Source: Halorubrum ezzemoulense DSM 17463 (GTDB lineage: Archaea; Halobacteriota; Halobacteria; Halobacteriales; Haloferacaceae). Taken from it: a stretch of 36,826 nucleotides of DNA. The stretch is from NCBI RefSeq assembly GCF_002114285.1, contig NZ_NEDJ01000030.1, positions 1-36,826 on the forward strand. The letters are read 5' to 3'. The notes beneath the pieces were generated by a model. That model had not been told where the DNA came from. It worked only from the letters and a program-made list of their open reading frames with translations, and searched no databases. A program made the translations under genes and the position numbers. Of this stretch, positions 1 to 7,110 are shown piece by piece. Every line of letters begins with the position of its first letter. Within the stretch, counting starts at the first letter, position 1.

Positions 1-170
1 GCGCTGTGCGGGGTGGGACTCGAAGGGGCAGCCGTGAGGGCGCCGTAGGCGATGTAAGCACCGGAACGAGGGAGCGAACGAAGTGAGCGACCGAGTGAGG
101 AGCACAGCGAGCGTACGGCGCCCTCACGGCTGGGGCTTTGGCGGTGGGAACCGGCGATCTGTAGCTGACC
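1..170. repeat. Hairpin-bearing intergenic repeat element, copy 1 (left part outside the window)
   Basis: Positions 29-47 (CAGCCGTGAGGGCGCCGTA) and 114-132 form a perfect 19-bp inverted repeat around a 66-nt loop. The second arm runs into a conserved box at 127-144 (CGGCTGGGGCTTTGGCGG), followed by a GATCT at about 156. Positions 1-30 align with 29955-29985 with a few mismatches, and the box recurs at 30091 and 30148, so this is one member of a dispersed family. The element continues left of position 1. No credible protein is encoded; an open frame at 83-277 only follows the repeat. It may be a structured RNA or a non-autonomous mobile element; the sequence does not decide which. Confidence 0.75.
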
Positions 171-268
171 GAGCAGAGTTGAGCGGCTTGAGCTTCGGCT
201 GTGTTCGACTCCGCAGTACCGATATGAATGGAACACACACCCGCGTATCGACCGCAACACATTTCACA

Positions 269-288
269 ACCAAGTAATACTACCAAGT
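269..288 (+). promoter_or_regulatory. Direct repeat ACCAAGT just upstream of thi4 (candidate ThiR operator)
   Basis: ACCAAGT occurs at 269-275 and again at 282-288, a 13-bp period, ending three bases before the thi4 start. Between them lies the near-palindrome AGTAATACT. The TATA element expected near position 265 is weak (ATTTCA), which suits a regulated promoter. A thiR gene lies 5.6 kb downstream, so a thiamine-responsive site is plausible, but I do not know the published ThiR motif for haloarchaea well enough to assert a match. Confidence 0.35.
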
Positions 289-291
289 TGT

Positions 292-1227
292 ATGGACGGA
301 TTCAACGGCTTCGCGGACGTGAGCGAGACCGACGTGACGAAGGCGATCGGGAACGAGTGGACCGACGGATTCCTCGATTTCACCGACTCCGAGGTCATCG
401 TCCTCGGCGGCGGCCCCTCCGGACTGATGGCCGCGAAGGAGCTGGCCGAGCGCGGCGTGAAGGTGATGATCGTCGAGAAGAACAACTACCTCGGCGGCGG
501 CTTCTGGCTCGGCGGGTTCCTGATGAACACCGTGACGGTCCGGGACCCCGCCCAGGAGATCCTCGACGACCTCAACGTGGAGTACGAACCGGTCGAGGAC
601 GTGGACGGGCTCTACACCGCCGCGGGGCCGGAGGCCTGCTCCGGGCTGATCAAGGCGGCCTGCGACGCCGGCGCGCGCGTCCAGAACATGACCGAGTTCA
701 CCGACCTCGTCGTCCGGGACGACCACGAGGTCGGGGGGATCGTGATGAACTGGACGCCGGTCCACGCGCTCCCGCGCGAGATCACCTGCGTCGATCCGAT
801 CGCGGTCGAGTCCGACCTCGTCATCGACGCGACCGGCCACGACGCGGTCGCGATCAGCAAGCTCGACGAGCGCGGCGTCCTCTCGGCGCCCGGGATCGAG
901 CACGCGAAGGAGCACAACACCGGCATGGACCAGACGGGCGACGGCGAGTACGGCGCGCCCGGCCACGACTCGCCCGGCCACGACTCGATGTGGGTCGGTG
1001 AGAGCGAGGACGCGGTCGTCGAGCACACCGGCGTCGTCCACGACGGCCTGATCGCCTCCGGGATGGCGGTCGCGACCGCCCACGGCCTCCCGCGGATGGG
1101 CCCGACGTTCGGCGCGATGCTCGTCTCCGGCAAGCGCGCCGCGCAGTCCGCGCTCGACGAGCTCGGCGTCGACGCGCCCGAGGTGTCGCTGTCGACCGGT
1201 AGCGCGCCCGCGCCCGCCGACGACTGA
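292..1227 (+). CDS. thi4: Thiamine thiazole synthase (Thi4 family)
   Basis: Makes the ADP-thiazole precursor of thiamine from NAD and glycine. The 311-residue protein has an N-terminal dinucleotide-binding motif ([12 protein letters not shown], residues 39-50), the GGGFW segment typical of Thi4 near residue 70, and the C-terminal segment [13 protein letters not shown]. Cys166 sits in [12 protein letters not shown]. In yeast Thi4 and the Haloferax homologue the matching cysteine donates the thiazole sulfur, giving a single-turnover 'suicide' enzyme; many methanogen Thi4 proteins have histidine there and use free sulfide. The sequence therefore predicts the cysteine-dependent type. The ATG follows a short promoter with no clear ribosome-binding site, so the mRNA is probably leaderless. 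The partner regulator thiR is at 5876-6790. Confidence 0.95.
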   Translation: MDGFNGFADVSETDVTKAIGNEWTDGFLDFTDSEVIVLGGGPSGLMAAKELAERGVKVMIVEKNNYLGGGFWLGGFLMNTVTVRDPAQEILDDLNVEYEPVEDVDGLYTAAGPEACSGLIKAACDAGARVQNMTEFTDLVVRDDHEVGGIVMNWTPVHALPREITCVDPIAVESDLVIDATGHDAVAISKLDERGVLSAPGIEHAKEHNTGMDQTGDGEYGAPGHDSPGHDSMWVGESEDAVVEHTGVVHDGLIASGMAVATAHGLPRMGPTFGAMLVSGKRAAQSALDELGVDAPEVSLSTGSAPAPADD

Positions 1228-1440
1228 AAATCCGTCACCGCTGACGCTGCGGCGACCGACCCTCCACCGTTCCGATCGCTCGGCGATACGTACTCGACTG
1301 CGGAGCGACCGCGAACGCCGGCAGGGCCCCGGTCGCGGGCTCCGTGTCCGGGACCCGCGAGGGGACCGTTCTTCACGAACGTTCACTCGGGAGCGACTCA
1401 ACCGGGTGCCTTTTTCAGCCGCTACGCCGAACCCGGCGGT

Positions 1441-3198
1441 ATGCGAAACGCCAAGATCGTCTGTACGATCGGTCCCGCCTCGGACGACCGGGACACGATC
1501 CGCGGCCTCGCCGACGCGGGGATGTCCGTCGTCCGACTCAACGCCAGCCACGGGACGACCGACCACCGGGAGACGGTGATCGAGCGCGCCCGCGCCGTCG
1601 ACGACGAGATCGACGACCCGCTCGCGGTGATGGTCGACCTGAAGGGGCCGGAGGTCCGCACCGCCGAGATCGACGACCCGATCGCGCTCGCCGAGGGCTC
1701 GGAAGTGAGCTTCCTCGAAGGCGACGACGCGACGCCCGAGCGCGTCGGGCTCACCCACTCGATCGGGGCCGCCGAGCCGGGCGACACGATCCTCCTCGAC
1801 GACGGCCGGATCGAGTGCCGCGTCGAGCGCGTCGACGGCGAGTCCGTGGTCGCGACGGTCGTCTCGGGCGGCAAGCTCGGCTCCCGGAAGGGCGTGAACC
1901 TGCCGGGCGTCGCCATCGACGTGGACCTGATCACCCCGGAAGACGAGGCCGAACTCGACCTCGCGGCCCGGACGAACGCCGACTTCGTGGCGGCCTCGTT
2001 CGTGCGCGACGCGGACGACGTGTACCGGATCGCCGACGAGCTGGAGGCGCGCGGCGGCGACGACATCCCGATCGTCGCGAAGATCGAACGCGCCGGGGCG
2101 GTCGAGAACCTGGAGGGGATCGTCGACGCCGCCGACGGCGTGATGGTCGCCCGCGGCGACCTCGGCGTCGAGTGCCCGCTTGAGGACGTGCCCGTGATCC
2201 AGAAGCGGATCATCCGGACCTGCGTCAACGAGGGCGTCCCCGTCATCACCGCGACGGAGATGCTCGACTCGATGGTCTCCTCGCGGCGGCCGACCCGCGC
2301 GGAGGCCTCCGACGTGGCGAACGCCGTCCTCGACGGCACCGACGCCGTGATGCTCTCCGGCGAGACCGCGGTCGGCGAGGACCCGATCAACGTCGTCGAC
2401 ACGATGGACCGGATCGTCCGGCAGGTCGAGTCTAGTGACGAGTACGCGGAGACGCGCGAGCAGCGCGTCCCGACCGCCGAGGAGGGCTCCCGGACGGAGG
2501 CGCTGGCGCGGTCGGCGCGCTACCTCGCGCGCGACATCGGCGCCTCCACGGTGGTCGCGGTCTCCGAGTCGGGCTTCACGGCGCGAAAGACCGCGATGTT
2601 CCGCCCGGGCGTCCCGGTCGTCGCGACGACGCCGAACGACCGGGTCCGCCGACAGCTCGCCCTCTCGTGGGGAGTCCGACCGGTGTTGACCGAGTACGCC
2701 AACGACATGGAGTCGATCCTCGACAACGCGGTCGACGCCGCGCTCGACCGCGGCGGCGCGGCGTCCGGCGACACCCTCGTGGTCCTCTCCGGGATGCTCA
2801 CCGAGCTGGAGGGGACGAACACGACGAACACCCTGAAGGTCCACGTCGCCGCGGAGACGCTCGTGACCGGCAAAGGGGCCGTGGCCGGCCGCGTGGCCGC
2901 CCCGGTCCACCGGACCGAGGACGGCGACCTCGACGCGCTCCCCGAGGACTCCGTGGTCGCGCTGGGGCCCGAGTTCAACGGGGAGTTCGGCGGCGACCTC
3001 GACCGGATCGCCGGCATCGTCGACGCCCGCGAGGGGATGACCGGCTACCCCGCCGTCGTCGCCCGCGAGCTGGGCGTCCCGATGGTCTCCGGCGCCGCCC
3101 TCCCCGAGTCGGTCGCCGACGGGACCACGGTGACCGTCGACGGCGAGCGCGGCGTCGTCTACGACGGCGACGTGCTCCGCGCGGCCCGCGAGCGGTAA
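1441..3198 (+). CDS. pyk: Pyruvate kinase with C-terminal swivelling-type domain
   Basis: Converts phosphoenolpyruvate and ADP to pyruvate and ATP in glycolysis. The N-terminus KIVCTIGPAS and the substrate-binding MVDLKGPEVRT are typical. The active-site signature is IVAKIERAGAVEN with Lys214 and Glu216, followed by VMVARGDLGVE and MLDSM. At 585 residues it is about 100 longer than the core enzyme. Residues from about 478 form a PEP-utilising 'mobile' domain, as in some bacillar enzymes. Its usual phospho-histidine motif (TSHAA) is here TGYPA at 534-538, so the phosphorylatable histidine is missing and the domain is probably structural or allosteric. A TATA-like element (TTTTTCA, about 1411-1417) lies 27 bp before the ATG, supporting a leaderless start. 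Confidence 0.96.
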   Translation: MRNAKIVCTIGPASDDRDTIRGLADAGMSVVRLNASHGTTDHRETVIERARAVDDEIDDPLAVMVDLKGPEVRTAEIDDPIALAEGSEVSFLEGDDATPERVGLTHSIGAAEPGDTILLDDGRIECRVERVDGESVVATVVSGGKLGSRKGVNLPGVAIDVDLITPEDEAELDLAARTNADFVAASFVRDADDVYRIADELEARGGDDIPIVAKIERAGAVENLEGIVDAADGVMVARGDLGVECPLEDVPVIQKRIIRTCVNEGVPVITATEMLDSMVSSRRPTRAEASDVANAVLDGTDAVMLSGETAVGEDPINVVDTMDRIVRQVESSDEYAETREQRVPTAEEGSRTEALARSARYLARDIGASTVVAVSESGFTARKTAMFRPGVPVVATTPNDRVRRQLALSWGVRPVLTEYANDMESILDNAVDAALDRGGAASGDTLVVLSGMLTELEGTNTTNTLKVHVAAETLVTGKGAVAGRVAAPVHRTEDGDLDALPEDSVVALGPEFNGEFGGDLDRIAGIVDAREGMTGYPAVVARELGVPMVSGAALPESVADGTTVTVDGERGVVYDGDVLRAARER

Positions 3199-3289
3199 GT
3201 ACCGGCGACGCCCGCGACGCGACCGCCGCGCTCGGTCCGGGACCGACGCGCCCGCCAGCCATTTATTACGGAGTCGCGTACGAGGTCGT

Positions 3290-3580
3290 ATGAGCGACGA
3301 ATCCGGCGACGGTGCCCGCGACGGAGACTCGGCCGTCGAGGCCGGCGACGACGCCGTCACCGGCGATCGGAGCCGAGCCAACGACGCGGGCGAGAAGGGC
3401 CCGGACGGCGGGACCGAGTGGCGCTTCTCGGTCGACGACGTGGGGCCGGACGGGGTCACCGAGGACACCGCCACCCCGGCGGACGAACCGATTGAGCCGG
3501 GCGACATCACCCTCGAACACGCGGCGTTCGTCGTCCTCGGCGTCGCCCTCACCGTCGGCACCTTAGTGGTCGGACTCTGA
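3290..3580 (+). CDS. Small acidic protein with C-terminal membrane anchor
   Basis: A 96-residue protein with a long acidic, glycine- and aspartate-rich N-terminal part and one hydrophobic segment at about residues 77-96 that ends the protein. It should sit in the membrane with the charged part in solution. The conserved-looking core is WRFSVDDVGPDG and EPIEPGDITLEHAAF. It resembles a haloarchaeal family of unknown function that I believe is called DUF7312, recalled without a search. A TATA-like box (ATTTATTA, 3261-3268) stands 27 bp before the ATG, which supports a real gene despite the small size. It lies between pyk and nfeD in the same direction with its own promoter. Confidence 0.75.
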   Translation: MSDESGDGARDGDSAVEAGDDAVTGDRSRANDAGEKGPDGGTEWRFSVDDVGPDGVTEDTATPADEPIEPGDITLEHAAFVVLGVALTVGTLVVGL

Positions 3581-3731
3581 GTCGGACGCCGCGGGGAGAC
3601 CGGACGAGGAGCGTCGAGAGCGTCCGAGCGACGAGCGGCGAGACGGCCCGAGGGGAGAGCGTCAACGGCTCGTCGGACGCCGCGCGACCGCGCGCACCAC
3701 CACTTATCAGGCCGCGGCCGTAGGACCGAAC

Positions 3732-4358
3732 ATGAACGCGCTGGCACAGTCCGGACTCCTCTCGCCGGACACCCTCCCCCTCCTGCTGTTGACCGCGGGG
3801 CTGCTGCTCTCGATGGCGGAGGCGCTCGCGCCGGGGGCGAACTTCATCGTCGTCGGCATCGCGCTCATCGGCGCCGGGCTCGGCGGGCTGGCGCTGACCT
3901 CGCTCGGCGTCGCCGGCGCCCTCCTCACCCTGTTCATGGCGCTGCTGACGCTCGTGTTCGGTGCGGCTGCCTTCTACGCCTACCACGAGTTCGACTTCTA
4001 CGGCGGGAAGGGGCAACAGCAGACCAGCGACAGCGACTCCCTGAAGGGGAAGACCGGAACCGTCACGGAGCGCGTGACGCCCACGGGCGGCGAGGTGAAA
4101 CTCGCCGGCGGCGGGTTCAACCCACACTACTCCGCCCGGTCGATGGAGGGGACGATAGACGAGGGCGAGGAGGTGATGGTGGTCGACCCCGGCGGGGGGA
4201 ACGTCGTCACCGTGGAGTCGATGGGGTACGTCGAGGACGACATCGACCGCGAGCTGGCGGCCGACCGCGCGCGGAAGGCCGCGGCGAGCGAGGCCGAGCG
4301 GGAGGCGGACGCGGCCGAAGAGGACGCCGACCCGGAGGCCGAACTCGAACGGGAGTGA
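3732..4358 (+). CDS. NfeD-like membrane protein
   Basis: A 208-residue protein with three or four hydrophobic segments in the first 90 residues, then a soluble beta-rich domain (about 103-170) of the NfeD OB-fold type, containing GKTGTVTERVTPTGGEVKL and EEVMVVDPGGGNVVTVE. The tail from about 180 is a charged Ala/Glu/Asp stretch. NfeD proteins usually work with SPFH/stomatin proteins in membrane microdomains and are often encoded beside them; no stomatin-like gene is seen in this window. A TATA-like CTTATCA at 3703-3709 lies about 27 bp before the ATG. The precise role is unknown. Confidence 0.88.
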   Translation: MNALAQSGLLSPDTLPLLLLTAGLLLSMAEALAPGANFIVVGIALIGAGLGGLALTSLGVAGALLTLFMALLTLVFGAAAFYAYHEFDFYGGKGQQQTSDSDSLKGKTGTVTERVTPTGGEVKLAGGGFNPHYSARSMEGTIDEGEEVMVVDPGGGNVVTVESMGYVEDDIDRELAADRARKAAASEAEREADAAEEDADPEAELERE

Positions 4359-4421
4359 CGCGGTCGGCGGCGGCGCGTTCGACCGAAAAAGCACTTGTGT
4401 GTCGCCCCGGATCGCTTGGGC

Positions 4422-5165
4422 GTGCCCTCCCCGCTCGCCGTCCTCACGAGTCCGATCGGTAGCGTCCTCGACCGCGTCCGCGACGCGTTCGACTCTCCCC
4501 GCGCCGGGACCGTCGCGGTCGCGATGCTGGTCGTCGTCACGATCGGCACCAGTGTCGGAATCATCGCGCTCGGGGCCGTCTTCGACGCGACGGTCGACCA
4601 GCAGATCACGGTCGACAACCCGGATCGCCCCTCGGAGTCGACCTGCGAGACCTTCGGCGACGACCCCGACTCCGCGTTCGCAGAGGAGTGTGACGAGCCG
4701 AAGCAAATCGAGGTCGACGCGGGCGAGGAACTGAGCGACGCCGCGAACGGCTACATCCACTACGGGCTGCTCGGCGTCCCGATCTGGTGGGTCGCGTTCG
4801 CGCTCGCGCTCCACGTCGGGGCGCTCGTCGCGGGCGGCTCCGGCTCCGTCGGCGACTCCTTCGTGATCGCCGGGTGGGCGATCGGGGCTGAACTGCTCCG
4901 GCTCGGCGCCGGGATCGTCGCGATCTGGTACACGCTCTCGAACGCGGCGCCCGCGGGGTCGTCGTTCGAGGCGCTCACGACGGACCTCGTCGCCGCGATC
5001 ACGAGCGCGACGGGGCCGCTGCTGGTCGCGTCCGCGGTAGCGATCGCGATCCAGTGGGTCGTGGTCGTCGGCGGGCTGGAGGCCGTACACGACCTCGACC
5101 GCGGCCCCGCGGCGGGAGTGGCGACGTTCTTCGCCGCGATCGCCCTCCTGATCGCGGCGGTCTGA
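4422..5165 (+). CDS. YIP1-like polytopic membrane protein
   Basis: Predicted 247 residues with about five hydrophobic segments: one near residues 25-50, then after an acidic loop containing two cysteines, further segments from about residue 110 to the end. The organisation resembles the YIP1 membrane family common in haloarchaea; the assignment rests on overall look, not a diagnostic motif. I chose the GTG at 4422 (MPSPLAVLTSPIGS) over the TTG at 4395. A TATA-like GACCGAAAAAGC (about 4381-4392) would put transcription start near 4414, leaving the upstream codon outside the message. No function can be given beyond membrane localisation. Confidence 0.75.
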   Translation: MPSPLAVLTSPIGSVLDRVRDAFDSPRAGTVAVAMLVVVTIGTSVGIIALGAVFDATVDQQITVDNPDRPSESTCETFGDDPDSAFAEECDEPKQIEVDAGEELSDAANGYIHYGLLGVPIWWVAFALALHVGALVAGGSGSVGDSFVIAGWAIGAELLRLGAGIVAIWYTLSNAAPAGSSFEALTTDLVAAITSATGPLLVASAVAIAIQWVVVVGGLEAVHDLDRGPAAGVATFFAAIALLIAAV

Positions 5166-5258
5166 GCGCTCCCAGAGCGGTCGGCCCCGGGCGTCGGTTC
5201 GAGCGCTCGGAGCCGCCGATTCGGGAGTTTTTAAGCCGCCGGCGCTCCCCCTCTCGGT

Positions 5259-5879
5259 ATGATCCTGTCCGACGCAGACATCCTCGACCGGCTCGCCGAG
5301 GGCGACCTCGCGATCGAGCCGCTCGACGACGTCGACCAGCAGGTCCAGCCCGCCAGCGTGGACCTGCGGCTCGGCGAGCGGTTCCTGGAGTTCCAGCGCA
5401 CCAACATCCCCTGTATCCACCCGACAGACGCCGGCGAGGTGAGCGAGTACGTCAGCGAGACGACCGTCGCCGAGGGCGACGAGTTCATCCTCCACCCCGG
5501 CGACTTCGTCCTCGGGACGACCGCCGAGCGGGTCAGGATTCCGGACGACCTCGTCGCGCACGTCGAGGGGCGCTCTTCGCTCGGGCGACTCGCCATCGTC
5601 GTCCACGCCACCGCTGGGCTGTGCGACCCCGGCTACGAGGGGCAGATTACCCTCGAACTCTCGAACCTCGGGACCGCCCCGGTCGCGCTCTCGCCCGGAA
5701 TGCGCGTCTCGCAGCTCACCTTCACCGAGCTGAAGCGGCCCGCGGACCGGCCGTACGGCGCTGAGCGGGGCTCAAAGTACCAAGGACAGGACGGCCCGCA
5801 GGCGTCGCGGATCGGCGACGATCCGGAGTTCGCCAACGATAGCCGCACCGATGAAGCGGCCGGAGGTGACGGGCGATGA
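5259..5879 (+). CDS. dcd: dCTP deaminase
   Basis: Deaminates dCTP to dUTP on the way to dTTP. The 206-residue trimer-type protein shows the family motifs in order: [12 protein letters not shown] (about 30-41), [13 protein letters not shown] (about 104-116), and [13 protein letters not shown] followed by ITLELSNLG, where Glu133 fits the catalytic glutamate. The C-terminal tail with [15 protein letters not shown] matches the nucleotide-covering end of the family. Some archaeal members are bifunctional dCTP deaminase/dUTPases; I cannot tell which applies. A TATA-like TTTTTAA (about 5227-5233) lies 27 bp before the ATG. The stop overlaps the start of thiR (ATGA), so both are probably made from one message. 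Confidence 0.93.
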   Translation: MILSDADILDRLAEGDLAIEPLDDVDQQVQPASVDLRLGERFLEFQRTNIPCIHPTDAGEVSEYVSETTVAEGDEFILHPGDFVLGTTAERVRIPDDLVAHVEGRSSLGRLAIVVHATAGLCDPGYEGQITLELSNLGTAPVALSPGMRVSQLTFTELKRPADRPYGAERGSKYQGQDGPQASRIGDDPEFANDSRTDEAAGGDGR

Positions 5880-6790
5880 GGTTCATCGAGGAGGTCGTCG
5901 TCGACGAGTTCCTGCCGACCGTCCGCTCGATGCTCGCGGAGGACCTCCGCGACCGCGGGTTCACCCAGAGCGAGGTCGCCGACGCCCTCGGCATCTCGCA
6001 GTCGGCGGTCTCGAAGTACGCCGCCGGCGACGTGGCCAGGCACGAAGACATCGTCGCGGACGAGCGCGTGCGCGACCTCGTCGAGCGCGTCGGCGAGGGG
6101 CTCGCGAGCGGCGACCTCACGCCCGTGGCCGCGCTCGTCGAAATCGAGGTGCTGATCCGCCAGCTGGAGGAGGGCGACCTGCTCGCCGACCTCCACGAGG
6201 CGGCGATGCCGGGGCTCGCCGACGCCGACGTGGAGTTCTCGGTCCACGACCCGGACAGCGGGCTCCGCGAGCGCGAGCGCGTCCTCACCTCGGTCCGGCG
6301 CGGGCTCCGCACCCTGACGAACGCCTCCGGCTTCGCGGGGCTCATCCCGAACGTCGGCGCGAACGTCGCCGAGTGTACCGACGACGCCGCCACGGTCGAC
6401 GACGTGGCCGCGGTCCCGGGCCGGCTCGTCGACGTGAAGGGCCGCGCGATGGTCCCCGGCGAGCCGGAGTTCGGCGTGAGCGAACACGTCGCGACGGTGC
6501 TGCTCGCGGCGCGCGAGGCCGGGTCCGGCGTCCGGGGCGCGGTGAACCTCCGGTACGACCCGGAGACGGTCGCGGCGCTCAGCGAGTCGCACCCGACCGT
6601 CGAGTTCGACGCCGAGCGCGAGACCCGCGAGGCGGTCGCCGACGCGGTCGCGGCCGCCAACCGCTCGGCGGACGACGAGGCGGAGACGCTCGTGGCGTAC
6701 CAGACCGGCGCGGTCGGCGTCGAACCGATCGTGTACGTCCTCGCGCCGACCGCTGCCGAGGCGGCGCGGATCGTCCGCGGCCTGCTGTGA
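5876..6790 (+). CDS. thiR: ThiR-type transcriptional regulator (HTH plus ThiN-like domain)
   Basis: A 304-residue two-domain protein. Residues about 25-52 form a Cro/XRE-like helix-turn-helix ([20 protein letters not shown]). From about residue 130 to the end it resembles ThiN, the archaeal thiamine-phosphate synthase domain ([24 protein letters not shown], then [10 protein letters not shown]). The described archaeal ThiR regulators have this architecture and use the ThiN-like domain to sense thiamine phosphate and control thiamine genes. Finding thi4 in the same window supports that role. The ATG overlaps the dcd stop by four bases, so there is no room for its own operator here and expression should follow dcd. 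A catalytic role is less likely but cannot be excluded by reading alone. Confidence 0.85.
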   Translation: MRFIEEVVVDEFLPTVRSMLAEDLRDRGFTQSEVADALGISQSAVSKYAAGDVARHEDIVADERVRDLVERVGEGLASGDLTPVAALVEIEVLIRQLEEGDLLADLHEAAMPGLADADVEFSVHDPDSGLRERERVLTSVRRGLRTLTNASGFAGLIPNVGANVAECTDDAATVDDVAAVPGRLVDVKGRAMVPGEPEFGVSEHVATVLLAAREAGSGVRGAVNLRYDPETVAALSESHPTVEFDAERETREAVADAVAAANRSADDEAETLVAYQTGAVGVEPIVYVLAPTAAEAARIVRGLL

Positions 6791-7110
6791 CGCGGGGCAG
6801 GTCGTCCGCGACCGACCGTGACCCCGTCACAGGCGACGGGTTTTAGACCGGACCGTCCAAATTCACGGGCGTGACACGGACACGGCGGTCCGGGATGCGG
6901 ACGCGCTCCTTCTAGCGGCGGGCGGACCCGTCGCGGCGGCGACGGCCGGTAGCGCGGCCGACGCCGGCGCGGCGGCGAATCCCGCCGCCCTTCCGCAGCG
7001 CCCGGACCGTCGACCCGGCCGCGGTGTGACCAGTTCCCGAGCCGGCCGCGACGGCCCAGAACCAGCGGGCTTTAGACCCGATCGACCGACATACGACATA
7101 CACACACCAC
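6791..7110. other. Intergenic region before metS with two look-alike promoter motifs
   Basis: No convincing gene. TTTTAGACC at 6841-6849 and CTTTAGACC at about 7069-7077 share the context GGG-(T/C)-TTTAGACC-(C/G)-GA-NCG, so a promoter-like sequence occurs twice, about 230 bp apart. The second fits metS, with initiation expected near 7097 and a leader of about 14 nt. The first is 27-30 bp before a GTG at 6871 that opens a 14-codon frame ending in TAG at 6913-6915. That could be a leaderless micro-ORF or the start of a short RNA. The rest, 6916-7060, is extremely GC-rich without recognisable coding content. Confidence 0.4.

Noticed and set aside
83-277. 64-codon open frame inside the first repeat element
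   Set aside because: It follows the stem-loop repeat, is basic and low in hydrophobic residues, and the matching sequence in copy 2 does not keep the frame.
280-3747. A 1155-codon minus-strand open frame over thi4 and pyk
   Set aside because: It is an antisense shadow of two clear enzymes. High GC at third positions keeps antisense frames open in haloarchaea; its Arg/Val/Asp-heavy product has no domain.
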